From an uncultured Pseudomonadota bacterium (GTDB lineage: Bacteria > Pseudomonadota > Gammaproteobacteria > Xanthomonadales > Ahniellaceae), in NCBI GenBank assembly GCA_937996755.1, contig CALKUS010000142.1, positions 1 through 17,724 on the forward strand: a stretch of 17,724 nt of DNA. The letters are read 5' to 3'. The notes beneath the pieces were generated by a model. That model was given only the letters and a program-made list of their open reading frames with translations. It was not told the origin of the DNA and searched no databases. The position numbers were made by a program, and so were the translations under genes. Each line of letters begins with the position of its first letter. Position 1 is the first letter of the stretch. Positions 1 through 7,469 of the stretch are shown here, piece by piece.

Positions 1-149
1 CTGCGCGGCGGCGCGCCGGGCGCGAGCCAGCGCATCGCGGCGAACGGCGTGACGGGCGCGCGCGTGCGCCGCGCGAGGTGCAGCAGGATCGGGATCGGCA
101 GCGCCGCGAGCAGCGCGAGGCCGAGCGGCGCGAGCAGCGCGATGCTCAT
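1..149 (-). CDS. BatA-like membrane protein, N-terminal fragment
   Basis: Only the first 49 codons are in the window; the gene continues past the left edge. The start is the ATG at 149-147, which overlaps the stop of the DUF58 gene as ATGA, so the two are translationally coupled. The peptide begins MSIALLAPLGLALLAALPIP, a hydrophobic membrane segment (about residues 4-24), followed by HLARR and then a segment ending PFAAMRWL. This hydrophobic helix, then H-x-x-R-R, then a short conserved stretch is the usual look of the BatA/aerotolerance N-terminal domain. In that family it anchors a VWA domain, or a longer periplasmic part, in the inner membrane. Position after MoxR and DUF58 genes fits the usual moxR-DUF58-batA order. 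The rest of the protein, including whether a VWA domain is present, cannot be seen. Confidence 0.75.
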   Translation of the reverse strand, partial: MSIALLAPLGLALLAALPIPILLHLARRTRAPVTPFAAMRWLAPGAPPR

Positions 150-1039
150 GCGGCCTCGCCGTTGCGCGCGAACAGGCGCCGCAGCGGCGCGTCGACCGGC
201 TCGTCCAGCCACGCCGTGACGCTGCGCACGCCCGCGGCCGCGAGCCGGCGCGAGCGCTCGGCGCGTGCCTGCGCGAAGCGCGCGAGGAACGCGTCGCGCG
301 CGACGCTGGCATCGAGCTCCAGCGCGGCGCCCGATTCCGGGTCGACGAAACGGCGCCCGTCGCGGAACGGGAAGTCGCGCTCGTCGGCGCCGAGCACCTG
401 GATGTCGAGTACTTCGCGGCGCGTCGCCGAGAGCCGTTCGGCCAGCGCGAGCTGCGCGTCGTCGAAGCCGTCGCCGACGAAGATCACCAGCGAGTCCGGC
501 GCGACGAGATCCCACACCGTGCGCAATCCCGCTTCAGCGGGCCAGGCACCGGATGCACGCAGGCCCGCGAGCGTGCCGAGCAGGCGATCGCGATGGCGCG
601 GTCCCGCGCCGGCGGGCGAGGGCACGAGCTTCCCATCGGCGACCACGAGCAATCCGAAGCGATCGCCTTGCCGTGCGGCGAGCTCGAACGCGCACGCCGC
701 GACGAGCGCGGCGGCGTCGAGCTTCGAATAGCCATCGCGCGCGAGGTCGGCCTGCGCCATCGACGCGGTCGCATCGACGACCACCCACAGCGTCAGCGCG
801 GCGTCGCGCTCCGCTTCGCGCACGACGTAACGGTCGGAGCGCGCATACAGCTTCCAGTCGATGCGGCGCGGTTCGTCGCCGGGCTCGTACGGCCGGTACT
901 GCGCGAACTCGAGGCCGGTGCCGCGATGGCGAGACCCGTGCAACCCGAAACCGCCGGCCGCGCTCGCGCGGCGCAGGCTCAGGCGCAATGGCGCCAGCCG
1001 CGCGCGGACCTCGGCCGGGATGGCGAGCGGGCCGGTCAC
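146..1039 (-). CDS. DUF58 domain protein (MoxR-associated, VWA-like)
   Basis: A 297-residue protein. I place the start at the GTG at 1039-1037, 8 nt after the moxR stop, because the family similarity begins there; the frame stays open further upstream only inside moxR. The DUF58 core is clear at residues 42-68: GLEF, then YRPYEPGDE, then RRIDWKLYARSD. A VWA-like strand follows at 84-94 with DATAS (D89, T91, S93), a DxSxS-type MIDAS variant. A second conserved aspartate strand, VIFVGDGFDD, lies at 185-194. No signal peptide or membrane segment is visible, so it is probably cytoplasmic. DUF58 proteins are regular partners of MoxR AAA+ ATPases and are thought to help assemble or activate target proteins. 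The stop overlaps the batA-like start (ATGA). Confidence 0.88.
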   Translation of the reverse strand: MTGPLAIPAEVRARLAPLRLSLRRASAAGGFGLHGSRHRGTGLEFAQYRPYEPGDEPRRIDWKLYARSDRYVVREAERDAALTLWVVVDATASMAQADLARDGYSKLDAAALVAACAFELAARQGDRFGLLVVADGKLVPSPAGAGPRHRDRLLGTLAGLRASGAWPAEAGLRTVWDLVAPDSLVIFVGDGFDDAQLALAERLSATRREVLDIQVLGADERDFPFRDGRRFVDPESGAALELDASVARDAFLARFAQARAERSRRLAAAGVRSVTAWLDEPVDAPLRRLFARNGEAA

Positions 1040-1047
1040 GGCGGGCT

Positions 1048-2046
1048 CTACGCGGTGAAGGGCACCGCGTCGAGCAGCTCGGCCACCACGCTGTCGGTCG
1101 TGCGCTGTTCGGCTTCCGCGACGTACGAGAGCAGCAGGCGATGGCGCAGCACCGGCGCGGCGAGCGCGCGCACGTCCTCGCGCGTCACGGCGAGGCGGCC
1201 TTCGAGCAACGCGCGCGCCTTGCCGGCGAGCACGAGCGCCTGGCCCGCGCGCGGACCGGCGCCCCAGCGCACGTACTGTTTCGCGACCGCGGCCGCATCG
1301 GGGCCGGGGCGCGTCGCGCGCACGAGGCGCGCGATCCACGCCAGCACGTCGTCGGACACGTGCACGTCGCGCGCGAGCGCGCGCAGCGCCAGCACGTCGG
1401 CCGCGTTCATCACGGCCGGCACGGCGGGCGTCGAGCGGCCGGTGGTCTGCGCGAGGATCGCGCGTTCCTCGGCCTCGCCCGGATAGTCGATCTTCACCTG
1501 CAACAGGAAGCGGTCGAGCTGCGCTTCCGGCAACGGATACGTGCCGGCCTGCTCGATCGGGTTCTGCGTGGCGAGCACGAAGAACGGCTCGGGCAGCGCG
1601 TGCGTCGTGCCCGCGTAGCTGACCGTGTGCTCCTGCATCGCCTCGAGCAGCGCGGCCTGCGTCTTCGGCGGCGTGCGGTTGAGCTCGTCGGCGAGCAGCA
1701 GCTGCGTGAACACCGGGCCCTTCTGGAACTTGAAGTAGCGCTTGCCCGTGCCGTGGTCCTCCTCGAGGATCTCGGTGCCGATGATGTCGCTCGGCATCAG
1801 GTCGGGCGTGAACTGCACGCGACGGAACTCGAGCTCGAGTGCCTGCCCGAGCGTGCGCACCAGCAGCGTCTTGCCCAGGCCGGGCACGCCTTCGAGCAGG
1901 CAGTGTCCGCCCGCGAGCAGGCCGATCAGCAGCTGCTCGACGGCGTCGCGCTGGCCGACGATCGCGCGCGCGATCGCTTCGCGCAACCTGCCGACCTGCT
2001 GCAGGCGGCGCTGGATTTCGTCTTCGGTAACGGCGGCGGCGTTCAT
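1048..2046 (-). CDS. moxR: MoxR-family AAA+ ATPase
   Basis: A 332-residue AAA+ ATPase of the MoxR family, cytoplasmic and chaperone-like. The Walker A is GVPGLGKT at 53-60, the Walker B LLLADEL at 116-122 (D120, E121), sensor 1 ATQNP at 159-163, the LDRF segment at 177-180, and a sensor-2 region GPRAG at 264-268. The family's F-T-P-D-L-P-S-D-I-G stretch appears as FTPDLMPSDIIG at 79-90. Length is typical. The start ATG at 2046-2044 overlaps the stop of the DUF4159 gene (ATGA); an in-frame ATG 29 codons upstream lies inside that gene and was not used. Its immediate neighbours, DUF58 and BatA-like, are the standard MoxR partners. Together they probably form an ATP-driven module acting on an envelope target. 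Confidence 0.93.
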   Translation of the reverse strand: MNAAAVTEDEIQRRLQQVGRLREAIARAIVGQRDAVEQLLIGLLAGGHCLLEGVPGLGKTLLVRTLGQALELEFRRVQFTPDLMPSDIIGTEILEEDHGTGKRYFKFQKGPVFTQLLLADELNRTPPKTQAALLEAMQEHTVSYAGTTHALPEPFFVLATQNPIEQAGTYPLPEAQLDRFLLQVKIDYPGEAEERAILAQTTGRSTPAVPAVMNAADVLALRALARDVHVSDDVLAWIARLVRATRPGPDAAAVAKQYVRWGAGPRAGQALVLAGKARALLEGRLAVTREDVRALAAPVLRHRLLLSYVAEAEQRTTDSVVAELLDAVPFTA

Positions 2047-2741
2047 GCGGTCAGTGAGTAGACGACGATGTTGACGGCGAACTTCGAGTTGTCCTCTGCG
2101 TTCCAGCGCTTGTTGCGCCAGTCGTAGTCCCACTCGCAGCCGTAGTCCTTGTTGCTGTAGAGGATGCCGAGCCGCCCGTCGATCGCAATCCCCCGAAGGT
2201 AATCGTGCACGAGGTCGTCGCCCCAGCCGTTGAGCTCGTAGCCGGTGTTCGGTGGCCCGTCGAAGCGGAAGAAGCTGGAGTACAGCGGGTGCTTCGGCGC
2301 GAGCTTCTGCAACGCGTCGTTGCCGAACATCGCGGCCATCTCGGCTTCGAACGACTTCGCGAACAGCCCGTCGATGTCGTGGTTGCAGTCGTCGACGAGC
2401 ACGAAGCCGCCGCGCCGCACGTAGGCCTCGAAGTTGCGGCGCTCGTCGGGGTTCAGCTCGACCAGCTTGTGGCCGGCCAGGTAGCAGAACGGCGCCTCGA
2501 GCATGCGCTCGTCGGCGAGCGGCAGGACGTGCTCGACGGGGTCGACGCGCAAGGTGGTGTACTGCAGCAGCGCGTCGATGATCGTCGTCGGCATGCGCCG
2601 GTCGACGTCCCAGTCGCCCGATTCGTACATCAGGCGCGTGAAGCGGAAATCGTACGCGGGCTTCGCCGCGAAAACGCTTCGCGGCACGGCGGCCGCCGCG
2701 ACGGCGGCCGCCATGGCGCGCAGGAACGCAGCTCGGTTCAT
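2043..2741 (-). CDS. DUF4159 domain exported protein
   Basis: A 232-residue protein with an N-terminal signal (about 1-25): Arg-containing n-region, Ala-rich core, and a likely cut near SVFA. The n-region NRAAFLR resembles a Tat motif but has one Arg instead of RR, so Sec export is equally possible. From about residue 30 it matches DUF4159: FRFTRLMYESGDW near 32-44, GGFVLVDDCN at 111-120, and a GIL-YSN-DYGC-W stretch at 192-204. DUF4159 resembles glutamine-amidotransferase-like (Rossmann-type) folds and is common in MoxR/DUF58/BatA operons; its activity is unknown. The gene starts 22 nt after the tldE-like stop, with GGAA upstream, and its stop overlaps the moxR start. Export places it in the periplasm, alongside the Tat-signalled TldD. 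Confidence 0.88.
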   Translation of the reverse strand: MNRAAFLRAMAAAVAAAAVPRSVFAAKPAYDFRFTRLMYESGDWDVDRRMPTTIIDALLQYTTLRVDPVEHVLPLADERMLEAPFCYLAGHKLVELNPDERRNFEAYVRRGGFVLVDDCNHDIDGLFAKSFEAEMAAMFGNDALQKLAPKHPLYSSFFRFDGPPNTGYELNGWGDDLVHDYLRGIAIDGRLGILYSNKDYGCEWDYDWRNKRWNAEDNSKFAVNIVVYSLTA

Positions 2742-2763
2742 CGGCTGCGTTCCATGCGATTCG

Positions 2764-4098
2764 TCAGACCGCGTCCGACAGCGACGTGAACGTGAAGTCG
2801 CGCAGCTTCATCGGCGGAACGACCATCACGAACGGCGACTCGTCGTCGGACAGGCGCACCGGCTTGCCGAGCTCCTCGACGTTGTTGAGCATGATCACGG
2901 GCGACTCGTTGAAGCGCATGTTCTTGATCGGGTACTTGATCTCGCCGTCCTCGATGTAGAACGTGCCGTCGCGCGTCAGGCCGGTGAGCAGTACCGTCTG
3001 CGGATCGACCATGCGGATGTACCAGGTGCGCGTCACGAGGATGCCGCGCTCCGTGCCCTTCACGAGCGCCATCGTGTCCTTGTCGCCGCCGGCCATGATG
3101 ATGTTGCCCGGCTGGCCCTGCGCGACCTTGCCCTTCTCCTTCGCCCAGTAGCGCGAATACTGCAGGTACGCGACCTTGCCCTTGTCGATGATCTTGACCT
3201 TCTCGCGCTTCAGGCCCTCGTCGTCCCACGGCAGCACCGTCGCCTGCGGGTCCCACGGATCGGCCCACATCTCGACGCGCTCGTCGTAGACCTTCTCGCC
3301 GAGGCGATTGCCGCCGCCCTTCTTCGCGAGGAACGAACGGCCTTCGTCGGCCTGGCGCGCATCGAAGCTGAACATCATGAAGTTGATGAGGCCCGCGGCC
3401 GCGGCCGGCTCGAGGATCACGGTGTACTTGCCGGGCTCCAGCGCCTTCGCCTCGACCGAACCCTTCGCCTTCGAGATCGCGGTCTGGATCTCGGTCTTCG
3501 CGTCGAACTGCGCGACGTCGCCGGTGTTGCGCGCCACCCAGCCCGAGCCGCGGCCGTCGTCGGTGCGCACCGTGCAGGTGAAGTCGGCCTGCGTCGTCTG
3601 CTGGTAGCCGAAGTTGCCGTTCGAGTTCGCGATCGCGGAGAAGCCGTGCGCGTTCGTGAAGAAGCCGGCCGCGACGAGCTTGTCCTTCCGGCACGGCTCG
3701 ATGCAGTCGGCTGCCACCTGCGCGCGGAACGCGGGGTCGACGGCGGCCGTGTTCTTCTCGAACGTGTTCGTTGCCTTGTATTCCTGCTTCTCGATCGCCG
3801 GCATGAACTCCGGGTTCTCGGGCGCCAGCTTCGCGAGGTCTTCCGCCGCCTTCACGACGCGCGCGAGCGCGGCGTCGTCGAACGCGTTCGTCGTTGCCGT
3901 ACCGGTCTTCTTGCCGTAGGCCACGGTCACGGCGAGGTTCGCGTTGTCGACGACGCCGGAGGTGGACACCTGGTTCAGCGCGAAGCGGATGTTGCCGGTC
4001 GTGCCGCCGCCGAGGCCGGCGACGCATTCGTCGGCCGTCGACAGCTTGACGACCTTCTCGAGGATCTCGCGCGCCTGCTGTTCGGTCATGATGCTCAT
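2764..4098 (-). CDS. TldE/PmbA-type metallopeptidase partner subunit
   Basis: A 444-residue member of the TldD/PmbA family. It lacks the HExxxH zinc motif: the equivalent region reads LEPAAAAGLINFM (about residues 231-243), as expected for the catalytically silent TldE subunit. In E. coli, TldE pairs with TldD to form a peptidase that cleaves unfolded peptides, for example microcin B17 precursor and CcdA. The C-terminal half has the usual beta-rich pattern, ending VVPPMKLRDFTF. No signal peptide is visible at the N-terminus (MSIMTEQQAREIL). The start at 4098 has AGGGAG 7 nt upstream; a second ATG three codons in is possible. It lies 15 nt after the tldD stop, so the two are almost certainly cotranscribed. 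How a signal-less subunit meets a Tat-signalled partner is an open point. Confidence 0.9.
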   Translation of the reverse strand: MSIMTEQQAREILEKVVKLSTADECVAGLGGGTTGNIRFALNQVSTSGVVDNANLAVTVAYGKKTGTATTNAFDDAALARVVKAAEDLAKLAPENPEFMPAIEKQEYKATNTFEKNTAAVDPAFRAQVAADCIEPCRKDKLVAAGFFTNAHGFSAIANSNGNFGYQQTTQADFTCTVRTDDGRGSGWVARNTGDVAQFDAKTEIQTAISKAKGSVEAKALEPGKYTVILEPAAAAGLINFMMFSFDARQADEGRSFLAKKGGGNRLGEKVYDERVEMWADPWDPQATVLPWDDEGLKREKVKIIDKGKVAYLQYSRYWAKEKGKVAQGQPGNIIMAGGDKDTMALVKGTERGILVTRTWYIRMVDPQTVLLTGLTRDGTFYIEDGEIKYPIKNMRFNESPVIMLNNVEELGKPVRLSDDESPFVMVVPPMKLRDFTFTSLSDAV

Positions 4099-4113
4099 GG
4101 TCGCTCTCCCTGG

Positions 4114-5751
4114 TCAGCCGAGGCTGCGCGCGGTGTTGATGACGTTGATGCCGTTGAAGCGCGCCGTGCTCGAGCCGTGCGAAACGGCCGAGATCTGCGG
4201 CGGCTGTCCCTTGCCGTCGAAGAACGAACCGCCGAACCGGTAGTCGCGGTCGTCGCAGACGGCGACGCAGGCGTTCCAGAACTCCGGCGTGCGCATCTGG
4301 TACGCGACGTCCTCGATCATCTGGCCCACCTTGCCGTTCTTGATTTCGTAGAACAGCTGGCCGCCGAACTGCGCGTTGTAGCGCTGCTGGTCGATCGAGA
4401 AGGAGCCGTCGCCGACGATGTAGATGCCGTTCTCGACGCCCTTCACCATCTCGGCCGGCGTGACCTTGTCCTTGCCCGGCGCGAGCGACACGTTCGCCAT
4501 GCGCTGGAACTGCACGTTCGCCCACGAATCGGCGTAGCAGCAGCCCTGCGACTCGGTCTCGCCGATGATGTGCGCCTGGTCGCGGATCGCCTGGTAGTTC
4601 ACGAGTATGCCGTCCTTCACCAGGTCCCAGCGCTTCGTCTTGATGCCTTCGTCGTCGTAGCCGACGGCGCCGAGCGTGCCCGGCTGCACCTTGTCGGCGA
4701 ACAGCGTGACGTTCTTGCTGCCGTACTCGAACGTCTTCGACTGCCACTTGTCGAGCGTCGCGAAGCTCGTGCCGGCGTAGTTCGCCTCGTAGCCGAGCAC
4801 GCGGTCGAGCTCGAGCGGATGGCCGACCGACTCGTGGATCGTGAGCCACAGGTGCGACGGGTCGAGCACGAGGTCGTACTTGCCCGGCTTCACCGACGGC
4901 GCCGTCAGCTTCGCCTTCGCCTGCTGCGCGGCCGCGATCGCGTCCGCCTTCATGTCGTACGAGCGGCCGTAAACGACGGCGCCGCCCGGCAGCTCCATGC
5001 GGTCTTCCGCCTTCGCGTCGAGGTACTCGAAGCCCATGCCCATCGGTGCCGAGAGCCCGTTGCGCGTACGGAACTTGCCGCTCTTCTGGTCCACGGCCGT
5101 CACGAAGAACGGCGACCAGATGCGGTGCACGTCCTGGTCGATGTACGAGCCTTCGCTGGAGGCGAAATACTTCTGCTCGTTCACGAGGAACAGGATCGAG
5201 TTGACGAAACTCGCGCCGGCCTTCATCGCCTCGGAGTTCACGCCGAGCAGCAGGTCGACCTTGTCCTTGATCGGCACGGCCATCGAATTCTTCACGATGG
5301 GCGTCTTCCACGAGACTTCGCCGACGCCCTTCGTGGGCGCCAGCTTCACCGGCTCGGTGTTGAGCTTGGAGTTCGCCTTCGCGATCGCGACGGCGTCCTT
5401 CGCGGCCTTCGCGATGGCGTCCGCCGTGAGATCGAGCGTCGCGGCGAAGCCCCAGGCGCCGCCGGCGATCACGCGGATGCCGATGCCCACCGACTCCGTG
5501 TTCACGACGTTCTGCACCTTGTTCTCGCGCGTGACGACGAACTGCTGCAGGTAGCGACCGATGCGCGCGTCGCAGTAGCTGGCGCCCGCTTCCTTGGCGG
5601 CGTTGAGCGCGACGTCGGCCAGGCGCTTCTTGGCGGCCACGTCCATCGTGGCGCTCGTGAGCTCCTCGGCAGCGATCGCGCGACTACCGATCGGCAGCAG
5701 CAACGTGCCCATGCCGATACCGGTCACGCGCAGGAAATTTCGACGATCCAT
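4114..5751 (-). CDS. TldD-type zinc metallopeptidase with Tat signal
   Basis: A 545-residue TldD-family protein. The zinc motif HESVGH is at 306-311 (H306, E307, H311), in the context LTIHESVGHPLELDR. The N-terminus MDRRNFLRVTGIGMGTLLLP is a strong twin-arginine signal (RRNFLR, then a hydrophobic stretch, cut probably near residue 28), unlike cytoplasmic E. coli TldD. This predicts export of a folded, metal-loaded enzyme. The start at 5751 is supported by GGAGGAA 7 nt upstream; an in-frame ATG 40 codons earlier has no such support. Near the C-terminus, where many relatives have CGKxQP with Cys as third zinc ligand, this protein reads FFDGKGQPPQ, placing D512 at the Cys position. It is the first gene of the operon that continues through tldE-like, DUF4159, moxR, DUF58 and batA-like genes. 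Confidence 0.92.
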   Translation of the reverse strand: MDRRNFLRVTGIGMGTLLLPIGSRAIAAEELTSATMDVAAKKRLADVALNAAKEAGASYCDARIGRYLQQFVVTRENKVQNVVNTESVGIGIRVIAGGAWGFAATLDLTADAIAKAAKDAVAIAKANSKLNTEPVKLAPTKGVGEVSWKTPIVKNSMAVPIKDKVDLLLGVNSEAMKAGASFVNSILFLVNEQKYFASSEGSYIDQDVHRIWSPFFVTAVDQKSGKFRTRNGLSAPMGMGFEYLDAKAEDRMELPGGAVVYGRSYDMKADAIAAAQQAKAKLTAPSVKPGKYDLVLDPSHLWLTIHESVGHPLELDRVLGYEANYAGTSFATLDKWQSKTFEYGSKNVTLFADKVQPGTLGAVGYDDEGIKTKRWDLVKDGILVNYQAIRDQAHIIGETESQGCCYADSWANVQFQRMANVSLAPGKDKVTPAEMVKGVENGIYIVGDGSFSIDQQRYNAQFGGQLFYEIKNGKVGQMIEDVAYQMRTPEFWNACVAVCDDRDYRFGGSFFDGKGQPPQISAVSHGSSTARFNGINVINTARSLG

Positions 5752-5770
5752 GGGTCGGTTCCTCCGGCGG

Positions 5771-5804
5771 AAAACGAAAACGTGCGCCCGCGGGACGGGG
5801 GCGC
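5771..5804 (-). terminator. Terminator-like hairpin in the tldD leader
   Basis: On the minus strand GCGCCC (5804-5799) pairs with GGGCGC (5789-5784) across a 9-nt loop and is followed after 3 nt by TTTTCGTTTT (5780-5771). It lies between the end of the sigma-factor operon (5899) and the tldD ribosome binding site (5765-5759). It could end the upstream transcript or attenuate readthrough into tldD. The 6-bp stem and interrupted T tract keep this tentative. Confidence 0.4.
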
Positions 5805-5898
5805 GCAGGGATTGCGGGTCCAGCCCGGATGCTCGACCGGTGCGATGGCCGGCGCATGTGCCCATCGGCATAGGCGCACGGTCCGTCCGGGGGTGGAG

Positions 5899-6213
5899 TC
5901 AGCGCGTCGGGTCGGTGGCGACCACCAGGTAGACCTGCACGCCGGGCTCGGCCGACGGCATGGCCAGCGAGCCGTCGCGGCCCGGGAGCGGGGCGGCCGT
6001 CGCGATCGCCGTTACGATCGGGTCGGGGCGCAGCACGGCGCGCGCGACCGCCGGCACGCTGCCGGTCAGCGCGAGCACGATGCAGGCGAACGCGGCCTGC
6101 CGCGGCGTGAGGTCGCGGTCGCCGGCGCGTGTATCCGCGATCGCGGCAACCAGGCGGGCTCGACCGCCGGGCGGCGGGTCGAGCGGCGGGAACCAGCGCC
6201 GTGCGTCACTCAT
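5899..6213 (-). CDS. Small one-TM membrane protein, possible anti-sigma factor
   Basis: A 104-residue protein I cannot assign to a family. The start at 6213 overlaps the end of the ECF sigma gene by 8 nt (ATGAGTGA), so it is translationally coupled to it. An N-terminal polar part (WFPPLDPPPGGRARLVAAI) with charged residues precedes one hydrophobic helix at about 41-60 (AFACIVLALTGSVPAVARAV). A short tail after that ends in a hydrophobic strand, VQVYLVVAT. Position right after an ECF sigma factor, with one TM helix, suggests a membrane-bound regulator of that sigma factor. However, it is short and has no recognisable zinc-finger (ZAS) motif, so the anti-sigma role is only inferred from context. 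Confidence 0.65.
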   Translation of the reverse strand: MSDARRWFPPLDPPPGGRARLVAAIADTRAGDRDLTPRQAAFACIVLALTGSVPAVARAVLRPDPIVTAIATAAPLPGRDGSLAMPSAEPGVQVYLVVATDPTR

Positions 6214-6700
6214 CGGCTTCCCCCAGCAGCGCGCGCAGGCGCCGCGTCGCTTCGTGCTTGCGCGAGCCCACGGTGCCGGGCGCGATGGCGAGCACGGCCG
6301 CGATCTCGTTCGTCGCCAGGCCGGCGATTTCCGCGAGCAGCAGGACGTCGCGCAGCCGCGCGTCGAGCGCTTCGAGCGCGACGCGCACGCGCGACTGCGA
6401 AGCGAGCTGCTCGGGCGTGAGCGAAGGATCCGGCGCATCGTGCGCGTCCTCGAGCGCGACGTAGCGCCGCAGCGTGCGCCAGCGCAGCCGGTTCTTCGCA
6501 AGGTTCAGCGCCGTGGTCCACGCGAATGCATCGAGCGTCGCCGCCACGATGCGCGCGCGCCGGTCCCAGAGCGCGAGGAACGTTTCCTGGATCACGTCCT
6601 GACACTCGTGCGCGTCCCACAGCCAGCGGTACAGCACGTTGTGCAGCGGCTTCTCGAGTCGGGCATGGCACGCGAGCAGCTGCGACTCGTCGATCGCCAT
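6206..6700 (-). CDS. ECF-type RNA polymerase sigma factor
   Basis: A 164-residue sigma-70 family protein of the two-domain ECF type. Region 2 spans about 12-75: AHECQDVIQETFLALWD at 30-46, then AFAWTTALNLAKNRLR at 58-73, the helix that binds the -10 element. Region 4 spans about 105-160, with the helix-turn-helix LATNEIAAVLAIAPGTVGSR at 128-147. The start ATG at 6700 comes 10 nt after the stop of the upstream secretin-domain-like gene, with only a weak GAG-type Shine-Dalgarno. The gene after it overlaps by 8 nt. It probably responds to an envelope signal through the membrane proteins encoded on either side. I found no clear autoregulatory promoter upstream of the operon, and the ECF group is not identified. 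Confidence 0.92.
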   Translation of the reverse strand: MAIDESQLLACHARLEKPLHNVLYRWLWDAHECQDVIQETFLALWDRRARIVAATLDAFAWTTALNLAKNRLRWRTLRRYVALEDAHDAPDPSLTPEQLASQSRVRVALEALDARLRDVLLLAEIAGLATNEIAAVLAIAPGTVGSRKHEATRRLRALLGEADE

Positions 6701-6710
6701 TCACTCGTGC

Positions 6711-7469
6711 TCAACCAGCCACCGGCTCGGCGCGCACGATGTACAGGCGCGGCGCGCCGCCGTCGCCGGGCGCGGCGACCTGCGCGAGCACGACGAACTT
6801 GCCGAACGGCAGCTTCGTGGTCGTGTTGATGTGGCCCGGCTCGTCGCCCGTGATGTCGATCTCGGCCAGCAGGCCCCCCGCGGCGGGGCGCAGGCTGGCG
6901 CCGACGCGCGTGCCGCGCCCGCTCTCCACATGCGCATTGCCGCCGTTCGGGATCGTGCTCACCACGAGGGAGTCGGCGAGCCGGAACGGCCCCGCACCGA
7001 TCGTCGGCTTCGCGGCCGCGAGCGCTTCGGCGAGCGGTGCGAGCGCCGCCTCGTCGCCCGGCTCGCCCGCGGCGACGTCGACCACCCAGACGTCCAGCCG
7101 CACGGCCTGCGAGACCTGCGTGGCAGCCTGTTCCGCCGGTCCCTCGCCGGCCAGCTCGAGGATCGCGCGTCGGATCGACTCCTGCGTCGAGAGCGGCGCG
7201 AGCACGACGAGCTGGTTCGTGCCGCTGAGCATGACCCGGCCGAGCGGTGCGGTCTTCGCGCCGCCGTTGTCGAGCGTCGCCGCGAGCGCGGTGCGGATAT
7301 CCTGCGCGCGCTCGGTCGGCACGGCGTAGACGCGCAGCACCTGCGGGTTGTCGAGCGAGTTCGGCTCGGTGCCGCGGCGCGAGTACCACATGTCCGAGAA
7401 CATGGCGGCCAGCACGATCGCGCCGAACACGAAGATCAGTGCGACCAGCGGCTTCTGGAAGCGTTCCAT
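6711..7469 (-). CDS. Membrane-anchored protein with possible secretin-N-like domain
   Basis: A 252-residue protein. One N-terminal helix (about 7-24, PLVALIFVFGAIVLAAMF) anchors it in the inner membrane, with the rest probably periplasmic. Residues 44-105 resemble the short secretin_N/STN-type fold: VLRVYAVPTERAQDIRTAL, then GRVMLSGTNQLVVLAPLSTQESIRRAILEL, i.e. strand-helix-strand-strand-helix. The C-terminal half (122-248) is beta-rich, with GLLAEIDITG and KFVVLAQV, and has no beta-barrel secretin domain. Start ATG at 7469 with GGAG 7 nt upstream. It is the first gene of a three-gene unit with an ECF sigma factor and a small TM protein. A role in sensing or signal transfer to the sigma factor is inferred from context only; the domain assignment is by pattern, not by search. 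Confidence 0.72.
   Translation of the reverse strand: MERFQKPLVALIFVFGAIVLAAMFSDMWYSRRGTEPNSLDNPQVLRVYAVPTERAQDIRTALAATLDNGGAKTAPLGRVMLSGTNQLVVLAPLSTQESIRRAILELAGEGPAEQAATQVSQAVRLDVWVVDVAAGEPGDEAALAPLAEALAAAKPTIGAGPFRLADSLVVSTIPNGGNAHVESGRGTRVGASLRPAAGGLLAEIDITGDEPGHINTTTKLPFGKFVVLAQVAAPGDGGAPRLYIVRAEPVAG

Noticed and set aside
265..2061. A 598-codon plus-strand open frame over the moxR and DUF58 genes
   Set aside because: Arg/Ala-rich antisense shadow; moxR and DUF58 on the other strand carry clear motifs.
2738..5311. An 857-codon minus-strand open frame overlapping tldD and tldE in another frame
   Set aside because: Arg/Gly-rich shadow of two well-supported TldD-family genes on the same strand.
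2503..6420. A 1305-codon plus-strand open frame
   Set aside because: It is antisense to DUF4159, tldE-like, tldD and the small membrane gene, is made of Arg/His/Val-rich low-complexity sequence, and matches no family. Long antisense frames are normal where third positions are nearly all G or C.
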